Assembly: GCF_030272615.1 (NCBI RefSeq)
Contig: NC_081412.1
Coordinates: 141,869,247-141,933,246, forward strand
DNA: 64,000 bases
From: Cryptomeria japonica
Lineage: Eukaryota > Streptophyta > Pinopsida > Cupressales > Cupressaceae
Direction of reading: 5' to 3'
Positions 34,998-46,045 of this stretch are shown piece by piece. Numbering within the stretch: position 1 is the first letter of the stretch; every line of letters begins with the position of its first letter. The notes below the pieces were generated by a model, which had not been told where the DNA came from, made no database searches, and worked only from the letters and a program-made list of their open reading frames with translations. Made by a program: the position numbers and the translations under genes.

Positions 34998-36230
34998 TGT
35001 TAGACAATTCAAATAATCGGAAGACAACTAAGATGGGGGGGTGGGTGAATCAATTGTCACAAGATTATGAGAACCTTAAGAAATTAAAACTGTAATGCCA
35101 AAACCCAAAAGATCAATACTGGAATGCATAAACTAATTACCAAAATATCAGATATACCAATTAAGCACAAGCAACAATTAGAGAATAAATACCATCCATG
35201 TGACACCAATATTTGTACGTGGAAAACCTGGTAAAGGGAAAAACCAGGTGGGAAGTCTACCCACAATCAAATAATACTTCTACAGTAAGTATGTGATTAC
35301 AAATTGAGGGTCCTGCACTTGCAGGAAGTCCAACAACCTAGAGTACATTCCTTATTACAAAGGCAGTCTCATTGAGTACATAAAAATCTAGACTACAACC
35401 CGGAAGAAAGAATGAACTGCAATGATAACATCTCCTATGCCTGAATACAGTTCTGGTTAAGCTCAATACTGAAGGACTTAATCCTCTTACATAAACCCAA
35501 CTCGATCACCAATAATCGACCAAATCCTCTATATAAATGATTATTACATTATTCGCTCCTATACAGCCTTTCCATTATCCCTTACATTCCATATATATGA
35601 TCTATAATGAGATCTTACATCATATATATACAAACCCTCGATCACAAACAATAAGGTTGGCCACCAGATAATAAATCAATTACATAATTACAAAACATGT
35701 CAGTCTGAGACCAAATAAGTAATATCCAACCTATAAGTCATCCCAAAAACACATCGAGAAGTCCAATCAACACGTTACATTAAGCTGGTCCATAACCTAG
35801 ATAATAAAGAGTAGGTCTGATACCAAATGTAATGATCCCAATCAGCCAAGTCTCGAACATGATCACCATCAACATCCTAAATCTTTACTAGAAGCCGCAC
35901 CAACACCACTTATACACAATATCAAAGATCTTCAACAAATCTATGTCAATGAAACCCTCACCAGATCAACAAACCAAGCTTACCGGCATATAAGATAACA
36001 TCTGATCACCAAATCAAAACCAACTGACTGAACATGAATCTAAGTAGCATGAATAGAAGATCTAAGCCAATTCCAAAAGACAAAACATACCAGAGCCTAC
36101 CAGATCATCATGATCTAATCAACTAGAAACAAAACAACTTACCGGGACCAGAAGGATACCAGTGAAGCAGTGAAAACAACTAGTGTTGACATCAATGCAA
36201 CACATAATCAATTCCTCCAAATGGCCAACA
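34998..36230 (-). repeat. 3' LTR of Copia element
   Basis: Starts TGTTAG on the plus strand and ends GGCCAACA at 36230. The minus-strand polypurine tract CCAAAGGGGGATAT follows at 36231-36244. Conserved LTR boxes such as 'ggaaaacctggtaaaggg' occur at about 35221. Confidence 0.85.
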
Positions 36231-36489
36231 ATATCCCCCTTTGGCATTGATGGCAACACTAGATGTGAAAAACATCCAATTGCCAAGAATTGCCAAACAA
36301 ATCTCCCACACAAGAATATAACAATGAAGTTCTTATCCATACTCACCCTGTAAATGATATCTCATTTATATTATGCAAATTTCTCCCCCTAATGTATATA
36401 TCCCTTACTTTTTTTACATGAATATCTCTCCCCCTTTGACATCAATGCAAAAAATGTGATATAAATATCAAAGCAAAAATAAAAAACCA

Positions 36490-37647
36490 CTAAATCACAA
36501 GGCTAACTACTCCCCCTGGGCAGTAGCATCCCCACATCAATCCAGAATAAATAATATCTCTAATAATGCATACCAGACTGATGCCAAATAATATCAACCA
36601 ATTCTCTGTGAGAGGGGCAGAAACCCCTAATCTGTCTCCGAGGTACTCAAATGATTCTTTAGGAAAAGGTTTAGTGAAAATATCTGCAATATGCTCTTTA
36701 GTGTTCACATAAAACAATCTAACTTCATTTTCTTCCACCTTCTCCTTCAAAAAGTTATACTTGATAGATATGTGCTTTGTCTTAGAGTGAAATACGAGAT
36801 TCTTTGATATGTCTATAGTAGCAGAATTATCACAGTGAATAATGACCAGTCCAATGCAATGCACTTTTATGTCCTTCAACATTTGTTTCATCCATAGAAC
36901 TTGTGTATAGTTAGTAGCAGCAACAACATACTCAATTTTAGTAGTAGATAAAGAAGTACATGATTGTTTCTTGCTGATCCATGAAATAAGTTTGTTTCCA
37001 AGAAAGAAAGCTCCACTGGAAGTACTTTTTCGGTCATCAACATCACTTGCCCAATCTACATCTGTATATGCACATAAAGTAAAGTCATTGTCCTTAGGGT
37101 ACCACAAACCATATTCAGATGTACCTTGTAAGTATCTAAAAATCCTTTTCACCGCACTCTCATAATTTTCTTTAGGATCACTTTGATATCTTGATGTAAT
37201 GCAAACATCATTGATTATATTAGGCCTAGTTTGAGTCAAATATAAAAGACCTCCAATCATAGACTTGTATCTTGTAGGATTTACCGGTGCAGATTCATCT
37301 TTCCTTGTCAATTTCTCACTTCTAACCATAGGAGTACTAACCGGTTTAGAGTCTTCCATACCAAATTTCTTCAACAGCTCCCTAGCATACTTAGTTTGAC
37401 AGATGAAAATACCTTTATCAGTCTGAGTAATCTGCAAACCTAAGAAAAATTTCATTTCCCCAATCATAGGCATCTCAAATTCTTTCTCCATATTGTTAGA
37501 AAATTCCATGCACAACTTATCTTCACCTCCAAAAATGATCTCATCAACAAAAACCTCAATAATTAGTATATCATCATTAGTGACTTTATAATATGTCATC
37601 ACTCCATTGTTCTTATCCCCAATGATCTGATCTTCTGAATGATTCAA
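36490..37647 (-). pseudogene. Copia RT C-terminal part and RNase H
   Basis: Open frame of 385 codons. The start of RT is missing: sequence typical of the region just before RT (EDQIIGDKNNGVMT) runs directly into the segment YYKVTNDDILIIEVFVDEIIF, so about 200 residues including motif A are absent. The catalytic YVDD reads FVDE. After it come FLGLQI, the pairing region PTRYKSMIGGLLYLTQTRPN and RNase H with DVDWASDVDDRKS and HCDNSA. RNase H and thumb are largely intact. The C-terminus runs on into 3' sequence. It would be inactive as a polymerase. Confidence 0.85.
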
Positions 37648-37689
37648 CCTTACATACCTAGGAGTCTTCTGACTCTCTATTCCTCTTCC

Positions 37690-38740
37690 CTATTCTTCAG
37701 TTACTGTTGAATTTTCTGATACTGCCAGAGTAACTGGTTCAACATTTTGTTCTGGTAAAGGTGTTATTGGTTTAGTTATGATCATTTCCACTGTTGGTTC
37801 TTGCTCATAAAATCTTATTTGACTTCTATTCAGCTCATACACCTTGACATTTGTGCTCTCTGCAATTCTCTGCAATCTCTTGTTATAACATATATATGCT
37901 TTTCTTTCATTACAATAACCAAGAAATATTCCTTCATCACATCTAGGATCAAATTTTCTAGTGAAATCATCTCTCCTGATATAACATTTACTACCAAATA
38001 TTCTAAAATACTTAACTGTAGGTGTATTGTAAAACCATAATTCATAAGGCGTCTTACCAGTTTCTCCTTTGATATGTACTTTGTTGAATGTATAGATTGT
38101 TGTTCTCACTACTTCTCTCTAGTAGATATGAGGTATATTAGCTTCCATCATCATGGTTCTACAAACATCCAAGATAGTTATGTTCTTTCTTTCCACAACT
38201 CCATGTTGCTGAGGTGTCCTGGGAGCAGAAAATTGTCTCCTTATGCCATGCTTCTCACAAAAGTTATTAAACTCATCAGATGTGAATTATCCACCATTAT
38301 CTGACCTTAAACACTTAATCTTCAGTCATGTCTTGGTTTCAATTTTAGCTTTAAATATTTTAAACTTTTCAAAAGCCTCAGATTTCTCCCTTAGAAAAAT
38401 AACACATATCATTCTAGAATAATCATCAATGATTAGCATAAAATATCTATCACCTTGAAAACTTTTAATTCTAGCAGGGCCACATAAATCAGTATGAATA
38501 AGATCAAGAACATCATTAGATTTGTCTTGTATACTCTTAAAAGAGGTTTTGACCTATTTTCCCATTTGACATTCTTTACATACCAAATTATAGGACTTCA
38601 CAATCTTAGGTATATCTCTAACTGCCTTAGTTGAACTGATCTTTACCATGTAATCAAAATTCACATGACATAGCCTTTTATGCCAAAGCCAACTCTCATC
38701 AATTTGTGCAATCAAACATGTCTTCTCATCAGAATTCAAA
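37690..38740 (-). pseudogene. Copia integrase, broken
   Basis: Minus-strand pieces give, in order: the pre-integrase motif WLWHKRLCHVNFDYM (zinc-binding type) with CKECQMGK at about 38554-38739; the core with HTDLCGP, RSDNGG and VVERKN, the Asp, Asp and Glu catalytic positions, between about 38180 and 38500; and the C-terminal part of the intact stretch 37690-38109 ending in front of the RT deletion junction. Stops occur in the core. The integrase order before RT is diagnostic for Ty1/Copia. Confidence 0.8.
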
Positions 38741-38749
38741 TGAAATATA

Positions 38750-40258
38750 TTACCTTTTGTCTAAGTACCAGTTGTAATGTCTAAGTACCGGTTGTAATCT
38801 CCCAACCAGATCTATTAATAATTTTGCATTTTCCATCCTTGAATTGTAATTGAAATCCCTTATCCACCAATTGCCTACACTCAAAAGATTATATGTTAAA
38901 CCTTCAACATAATAAACATTATCAGTATTGTTCTTACCATCTAGTGATATAGTTCCTTTTCCTTTGATCATACATGCTTTCTCATCTCCAAATCTAACTA
39001 GACTGCCATCAAATTCCTGCAAAGATAGAAACTTCCTTTTATCTCCATTCATATGATGTGAACATCCACTATCAATGAACCATTCATCCTTATCTTCAAT
39101 TTTAGTAGCAAGTGCCTTCTCTTCAGGTGCGTTCTCTTGTAGTGCTGGAACATCATCCTTGATAGCCAAGAACACCCATTCCTTTCCATTGCTGGAACCA
39201 CTAGAAGAGTCTTGTGTTAGTTCATTATCAAAATCAGTAACACCTTCCTCATTCACAATATATAATGATTTATCTCTATTTTTCCTATACTTATACTTCT
39301 TTTGATAGCCAGGGCTAGGCTTAAAAGATCTTCTAGCTCTTTCTTCAAATCTTGAATTCCTTTCAGGACATCTAGATTCAAAATGACCTATCTTATTACA
39401 TGCAAAATATTTAAAAGGTTCTTTTCCTTCATACTTACTTCCTATCGGTCCTTTAGGTACTCTTCTAGCAAATAGGGCTTCAAGTTGCTCAAATTATTCA
39501 TCCTCTCTCTTCATATCATCCAATTCCTTTGCATACAAAGCTTTCCAATCTTGCTTGTCAGTTGATGAAGTAAATGCATGAAAAGTAGGTTCAGACTTCA
39601 CAGCTCCAGAAGGTCCAAATTCTTCAAGCTCAAAAGTAGATATTTTCCCAACTAAGGTATCTCTATTGACATAAGTATTAGCCATTTTTCTCAATTCATT
39701 AACTGCAGTAGCCTTCATCTTATAAGCCGGTGGTAAATCTCTCAATACTTTAGAAACTATTTCATCTTCACTCAGAGATCCACCACAACATTGAATTCCC
39801 ATGACAATTTCATTTACCCTTTCCATGAATGCAGTAATCCTTTCATCTTCTTCCATCTTCAAGTTTTCATATCTCACCTGGTAACCATCAAGTTTAGTAA
39901 TCTTAACTATAGGGTCACCTTTATTAAGAGTCTCCAACTTGTCCCATATAGCCTTTGCTGATTATTTGTCAGTTAGTCCCATTATTTGTTGATCAGAAAG
40001 TGCACACAAGAGTGCTTCTCTAGCTCTACAATCATTCTCAAGCTCCTTATCCAAGTTTACCAGAGGAGGATTGCCAGATGCCAGATTAAAAGGTGTAACA
40101 CCATTCTATGTGATTTCCCAAATTTCCTTACCGAGACATCTCAGATGAGTCTCCATCTGAATCTTCCATACTCTATAATTTGTTCCATCAAGCCTAGGAA
40201 TATCTCTCTGAAAGATAGCAACAGATGAACTAGATGAACTTGAACTTTTAGTTGCCAT
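38750..40258 (-). pseudogene. Copia gag and protease, broken
   Basis: The minus-strand ATG at 40258 (MATKSS) starts a gag of the UBN2 type, with VWKIQMETHLR early and the helical segment ERITAFMERVNEIVMG at 39494-39937. A zinc knuckle lies near 39380-39420, but its first Cys reads Tyr (YFACNKIGHFESRC). Protease follows with an intact WFIDSGCSHHM active site at about 39060-39090. Stops occur near 39960 and 39490 and around 38760-38810. The gag-protease part of the polyprotein cannot be made whole. Confidence 0.8.
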
Positions 40259-40298
40259 ATGAACTTCCTCAAGTGGTTAAGCTTCTGTAGAGAGGACT

Positions 40299-40315
40299 AG
40301 ATCTCTGATACCAAT
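40299..40315 (-). other. primer binding site, tRNA-iMet type
   Basis: On the minus strand TGGTATCAGAGATC starts two bases after the CTAACA end of the LTR. It is the common plant Copia primer site complementary to the 3' end of initiator methionine tRNA. Confidence 0.85.
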
Positions 40316-41540
40316 TGTTAGATAGTTCAAATAACTAGAAGACAACTGAGAGGGGGGGTGAATCAGTTGTCACAAGATTACCAGAACCTTAAGCAATTAA
40401 AACTTTAATACCAGAACCCAAATGATCAATACCGGAATGCATAAACCAATTACCAAAATAGAATCTATACCAATTAAGAACAAGAAACAAAATACCATCC
40501 ACATGACACCAAGATTTGTACGTGGAAAAATCAATAAAGGTAAAAACCATGGTGCGAAGCTATCCATAGTTAGATAATACTTTTGCAGTAAGTATGTGAT
40601 TAAAAATTGAGGGGCCTACACTTGCACGAAGCCCAACAACCTAGAGCACACTTCTCATTACAAAGGGAGTCTCACTGACTACACAAAAATCCAGACTACA
40701 ATCCAGAAGAAAGAATGAACTGCAATGATAGCAACTCCTATGCCTGAATACAGTTCCGGTTAAGCTCAATATCGAAGGACTTAATCCTCTTACATAAACC
40801 CAACTCTATCACCAATGATCGATCAAATCCTTTGTATGAATTGTTATTACATTATTTGCTCTTATACATTCCATTATCGCTTACATTCTATATATATGAT
40901 CTACAATGAGATCTTACATCATATATATACAAATCGTCGACCACAAAGAATAAGGTCGGCCACTAGAAAATAAATCAATTACATAATTACAAAACATGTC
41001 GGCCTGAGACCAAACTAATAATATCCAACCCATAAGTCATCCCAGAAACACATCGAAAAGGCCAATCAACACATTACATTAAGTTGGTCCATAACCTAGA
41101 TAATAAAGAATAAGTCTGGTACCAAATGCAATGATCCCAATTAGCCAAGTCTCGAACATGATCACCATCAGCATCCTGAATCTCTACTAGAAGTCGCACC
41201 AACACCACTTATGCATTACATCAAAGATCTTCAACAAATATCTATTGATGAAACCCTCACCGGATCAACAAACCAAGCTTACCAACATATAAGATAGCAT
41301 CTGATCCAAATCAAACCAACTAACTGAACATGAATATGAGTAGCATGAATAGCAGATCTAAGCCAATTCCAAAAGCCAAAACATACCAGAGCATATTGGA
41401 TCATCATGATCTAATCAACTAGAAACAAAACAACTTACTAGGACCAAAAGGATATTGGTGAAGCAGTCATAACAACTAGTGTTGACATCAATGACAAAAC
41501 ATCAATGCAAGACATAATTGGTTTGTCCAAATGGCCCACT
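40316..41540 (-). repeat. 5' LTR of Copia element
   Basis: Starts TGTTAGATAG on the plus strand. The other end, ATGGCCCA at about 41538, aligns with ATGGCCAACA of the other LTR. Conserved boxes are in the same order as in 34998-36230. Confidence 0.8.
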
Positions 41541-42297
41541 TTCTCCTAGAGCATTGGCTTCTACATGATCTAGTGATTGAACTTCCAGAATCGAAGTATC
41601 ACCCACTGTCTACTGAACTAAATGCACTTTTGGAATTGAAGGTGTATCCACCTTGGGCTGCTCGGTTTCTAGATGGGTGTCAACTTGATCCTAGATTGAC
41701 TTCATATTGATTTTCTTGCAAAACTTCTCTCTAGATTTTCTCTATTTCTTTAGCAACCTCATCAATCTTATTGAACATGGTCTTATTAAATCTGTGATTA
41801 CTCTAAAACTTATCCTTGTCTAACTAGAGTAATTTGTCAATTTCCTCTTTAGTAATAACTACACACAAATTGACTAATATATATTCCTTCAATTTTTCAT
41901 CTTCTTTATTTTCTGTCAGTCTCCGAGTGTCCAAAATGTCATACAAACTCTTCGGAATTATAGATGATAACTCTTTCAAGGCTTTACTATATACATTCAT
42001 ATATTCAACTATGGCTTCTTCTAATGACCTCTTCCCACTCTCATGAAAATTTCCATACCACTCAGATAGTGGTTTCAATTTACCGTCTTTGATAATTGAA
42101 TTAACAATATGATCTAATGTAATAAGGGGCATAATAGTGTAATTACCTTAAAGTTTTATTGACTTTAGTGCCTCATCAAGATTAGACTTAGGTTTCTTGT
42201 TGGATCTAGCTCTTCTAGATGGCTTCTCCTTAGGAACCTTGGTGTTCTTAGGAGATTTTCTTTTTACTTCTCTTACTGCCTCATCCAATTAAGTTTC
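41541..42297 (-). pseudogene. N-terminal part of coiled-coil-rich ORF
   Basis: The minus-strand frame 41824-42132 is open, and adjoining frames give a basic Lys/Arg-rich N-terminal segment (near 42200-42280) and an acidic helical body. It is cut by the Copia element at 41540 and by an inverted LTR start at 42298. Together with 34564-34997 and 26296-26611 it makes one gene of roughly 500 codons plus missing parts. It is not recognised as any named family. Confidence 0.5.
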
Positions 42298-43191
42298 TAT
42301 TGGCAAGAGACATTGTTCTAGTGAAGATTGGCGCATGATTAATGCTTAGGGGTTGTCATTGATGGCAACTTAGTTTGTAAATCACATTCGGTGTACGTAG
42401 ATTTGGTTTACCGGAAGTCATTTTGTTCATAAGGAATAAGTCTGGAAGGTGGAACTCAGTAACTGGTAGAGCATGAGATCAGTGTGCACATCTTGATTTT
42501 GGTGATGTAATATTGGTTGTTGTGATCAAGGAAGTTGATTCAAGGTTAGAGATAGATTATCTCATGATTCTGATATCCAGTGTTGATTCATGAGTAAGTT
42601 TAGAGGTCCAATATTCAGTAATTCAGTTATAGCAAAGCTATTTTGGTGTAGTGTGTGTTGCGGATTTGTTGGGATGAGTTTGGTGATTGGTTTCGTGTTT
42701 GAGGTGATTGGGTCGACTTATGGGAAACTTATTATCCTCATTTTTTGGTCTGTATTTGGATTTGTGGATGGATTGAGATGACTTGGTGATACACGTTTCA
42801 TTTTTGTTATGTGGTTTTTGGAAGCCGACATAATAAATGATCATTTTTGTTGGTGCAGATATATAAGATCAATATGGATGATCATTTTGATACATATCAT
42901 AAGTGAGGAAAGTATGTATGAGTGAATTTCCAAGGTTGGTGAATGTAATTGAAGATTTTGGTGCTTTAGTATGTGATAGAGCAGAATAATAGATTATTTA
43001 TAGAGGTTAATATGAGCCTAACTAGAATTGCATTTTGGCATAGTTAGATGCTATACTTCAGTTCATTCATCATAGTAATCATTTGTAATAGTCTATAAGG
43101 AAGTGATCCTTCCTCCAGATTGTAGCCCTTTTTGTAATTGATTAGTGAGCTCTAGGAAGTGTGCTTGAATGCAAGTGCATTCCCCTTTTGT
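42298..43191 (+). repeat. truncated LTR (plus orientation), same family as 24695-25816
   Basis: The 17 bases after the first T, attggcaagagacattg, match the start of the minus-strand LTR at 25816 when that is read in reverse. Near 43147 'gagctctaggaagtgtgc' matches 'gagctctaggcagtgtgc' of that LTR (reverse of 24982). The 3' third is missing; the sequence stops at the left arm of the Penelope-like element. Confidence 0.6.
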
Positions 43192-43323
43192 AAGAAGGAG
43201 AAAACGAAGACAATAAGGAAAGGAGGAGAAAGGAGAAATGGGAAGGGCCTAGGTAAGGGATGGGGGTGGGGTGGAAGGTGGCAAGGAGGGATGACTAGAA
43301 AAAGAGGGGGGAGAATCCAAGAG
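43192..43323 (+). repeat. left inverted arm of the Penelope-like element
   Basis: Complementary to 46046-46179, with an 'aagaaggaga' start and a 'gagggggga' end in the same order on the reverse strand. The best-matching core is 'ggaaaggaggagaaaggag'. Penelope-like elements are known to have terminal repeats that may lie in either orientation. Confidence 0.8.
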
Positions 43324-43451
43324 TGTGAGGGGTTGGTTATGGAGGTGGGATAACAAAGGTTGCTAGGAGAAACTAATGTTACAACCACCATCACAATTGA
43401 GTTTGGAAGAATGACTACAAATTTGGATATCTTCTAAGAGTTTTTGTTGCA

Positions 43452-43818
43452 AGGTGTGTTCCCTTGGTCTCCTTGTGTTGTACAACATAGTGCTTGGGTT
43501 TGTGACATGGATTAGCCAACTCCTATGGATTTTATAAGTCTAGTGGTTGTATCAGACATTAACAAGTTGATATTTTGGTACAATAACAACCACACTTGTA
43601 ACAAGTTGTATCAGAGCTTGGTCACAAGTTCAAACCCCTCACTTGCACTGGGGGGGATTTTTTCAAGGTGTGTGCCCTTGGTCTCCTTGTTTTGTGTAGT
43701 GCAACGCTTATGTTCATGACATGGCTTAACCACCTCCTATGGATTCTATAAGTCTAGTGATTGTATTGAGCATTAACAAATCGATCTTTTGGTGCAACAA
43801 AAACCACACTTGTAACAG
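43452..43818. repeat. tandem duplication in the 3' region of the Penelope-like element
   Basis: A unit beginning 'caaggtgtgttcccttgg' near 43452 recurs near 43667 ('caaggtgtgtgcccttgg'), giving a period of about 215 bases. Shared wording includes 'ggtctccttgt', 'ctatggatt', 'ataagtctagtg' and 'accacacttgtaaca'. It lies downstream of the endonuclease domain on the minus strand. Confidence 0.7.
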
Positions 43819-44030
43819 TTTCCTCTTGAAAAAATTGTCTTCCTTAGCTAAGACTTGAGTGTCTTCAACTGGGATGTGATGCTTGGTTCTAGTGGAATGC
43901 TTAGCTAGGCTTGACTTCAAGACTATTTGATGGGTTATGTTAGCATGAAGTTCTTTTATTTTGGTGCCAATTGAGTGACCCATCTCACCAGTGTAGAGGA
44001 TGCCACATGAACATGTAACTTTGTATACCC
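43770..44030 (-). pseudogene. GIY-YIG endonuclease domain of Penelope-like element
   Basis: It lies in the open frame 43726-44250, where GVYKVTCSCGILYTGEMG contains the GIY (GVY) and YIG (YTG) strands with the Cys-x-Cys typical of the Penelope type. HSTRTKHHIPVEDTQVLAKE and FFKRKL follow, as in other Penelope elements. The catalytic Arg position reads Thr-Lys, and the Glu normally following KRKLRE is not evident, so activity is doubtful. It would nick target DNA. Confidence 0.85.
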
Positions 44031-44249
44031 CTACATTAGTAAAGAGGTCTCTAGGGTCTTTAGGGGAGTGGATGCAATTTTTTAAGGTTTCAATTGGTTT
44101 GAAGGTACATTGAAGGCCCTTTTTGAGGAGAATTTTAGAGCTTTTATTGGAGAGACCTTCAATGTAGGGAAGAGAAGTAATGAGAAGGGTGAGGGTGGTT
44201 TTAACCTCAAGATTGGGAATGCAATAGGATTTAGCTTGTTTTAAAACCA

Positions 44250-45717
44250 TAGAAATATGTTTTCTTTTGTACCCATTAAATTGGAAGACATGGGTAAGGT
44301 GGACAATCTCAAGATCAATGTGATCTTTGTTGCAAATCCTAAAAGCACCTAGTAGCTAGAGTTTTGAGGATTCCCGATTTTTGGGTTGGGTGATGATAAG
44401 AAGAGGGATTAAGGTAAATATCAGTGTGTGTGTGGATTTACAAAAAAAACTTCTACCTAGGGAACCATCTATCTTTTTGATGAGGAGAATGTCTAAGAAG
44501 GGAAGTTGGTTGTCAACTTCAACCTCTTTGGTTAAGGAAATGTGAGGGGATAAGATATTAACATGGGAGTAGAATTCTTCAATTTAATCTTGACCATGGG
44601 GCCAACAAATGTTAGTATCATCGACATAGTGCTTCCACCACTTTAATTCGAGGGGCTAGGAGTAGAGGGCTAAGTCTTCAAAGTGGTCCAAATAGAGATT
44701 GGAGACAATGGGGGAAAGAGGGAATCCCTTTGCCACACCATCTACTTGCTCATATACTATACCTTGAAAAGAGAAAAAGGTTGATCTGAGGCACAACTCA
44801 ACCAAGGCACTCGGCAATCTCATTATTGGTCTTTTTATTGATGAGCTTGATCAATTAAAGGATAGGGACCTTGGTGAAGAGAGAGACCACATCAAAAATT
44901 TCTAAAATATCATTGGGTTTGTGCTTCTTATCTTGGATGAAATCAACAAATTGGGAAGATTATTTTATGAAGGAATCAAATTTGTTGGAGAGGGGGGAGA
45001 TAAGTTTGGTGAGATGGGAAGAACATTTGTATGTTGGAGAGTCCATGGTTTCCACAATGGGCCAAAGAGGGATATCTTATTTATGGATTTTTGGGACATC
45101 ATAGATTCAAGGGGTAACCTCTTTGGAGGGGATTAAATGCTTTTTTGTAGCATCATCAAAGGAAGAAAGGGCAATTTCACTCTTGAGCTTCTTCACAATT
45201 TTGGAAACATGATTGGAATGCAAGATTTTATAGTTATTAGTGTTAGACAAGAGGTGGTGTAATTTGGAAATATAATATTGTTTATTTAGAATAACCATAG
45301 AATTACCTTTGTCTACCTTAACAATGACAAGATAGTTGTGGTTTAAGAAGCTCTTGAGGGCCAAAGCTCAGTTTTGGGGATGTTACTCTTGAGCGATTTG
45401 GCATGCCAAAGAGTAATGACACAATCATGTCGTACTTCTTCAATCAAGCTGGATGGAAGAGATTGAATTTCTTTTGAATTGATATCAATTAAAAAATTAG
45501 TGATAGGAATGTGACGGGGAGAGATCGCAAATCCCAAGCCTCTTTTAAGAAGATTAAATACAACAGGCTCTAAGGAAACACTGGAGAGATTGACAACCAG
45601 CTTGTTTTCCCAGTTATTCACAACATGGATAGATGAGTTTGGTGGATTTGAGTAAGATGACACATGGGTGGGAAGACCTATAAAGTAGAGGGGAGAGAGG
45701 GACAAGTTGCACAACAT
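44250..45717 (-). pseudogene. Penelope-type reverse transcriptase, broken
   Basis: On the minus strand, ALKSFLNHNYLVIVKVDKGN (about 45300-45364) is the N-terminal Penelope motif. Motif A reads FDVVSLFTKVPI (near 44860-44896). The motif B segment YEQVDGVAKGFPLSP lies near 44718-44762, and the catalytic YVDD lies at 44617-44628 within WKHYVDDTNICWPHG. Downstream are LPFLDILLIKK and STHTLIF. The frame is interrupted by stops and a shift near 44800, but both catalytic Asp motifs are kept. It would prime cDNA from a nicked target end. Confidence 0.85.
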
Positions 45718-46045
45718 GGAAGGAGGAGGCTCAAAAGCAATGCCATCTTGATGAGAAAAGTATTAGTTGGGTTGAGCAGCACGAGAGCTATGAGGATGGG
45801 AAGGATGGGATGGGTCAGTGTTGGAAACTTTGAGGAAATAATTGGAGCCAGCCAACTTGGAAGAGGAGACACGGGAAGGGTGGGGAGCTTAAGAAATCTT
45901 GTGCTATAACTTGGTGATCACCTTGCAATTAATGTTGACAAAAGAGAGAGGTGGGAAAGAAATAGGAGAGAAAAGTGTACCTGACACATAACAAGGATGA
46001 CCATTAGAAGCTTAGTGCTGAGGGGAGATCAAGCCATGAGGTATC

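Larger units (their letters stand above)
34998..41540 (-). mobile_element. degenerate Ty1/Copia element with deletion in RT
   Basis: On the minus strand it runs LTR (40316-41540), PBS, gag, protease, integrase, RT-RNase H, polypurine tract and LTR (34998-36230). LTRs are about 1230 bases and visibly diverged, far more than those of the young Gypsy element. The PBS matches the tRNA-iMet type. Flanks are CTTTT on the left (34993-34997) and CTTTC on the right, an approximate 5-bp duplication. It is inserted in the coiled-coil ORF. Confidence 0.85.

Noticed and set aside
43192-43460. Hammerhead ribozyme motif in the Penelope arms, as known for some Penelope elements
   Set aside because: I did not find the CTGATGA core on either strand near the arms, so no claim is made.
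43600-43660. tRNA-like words 'gtatcagagc' and 'gttcaaacccc' suggesting a SINE or tRNA gene
   Set aside because: No cloverleaf can be drawn, and the first word resembles a Copia primer site; the second alone is not enough.
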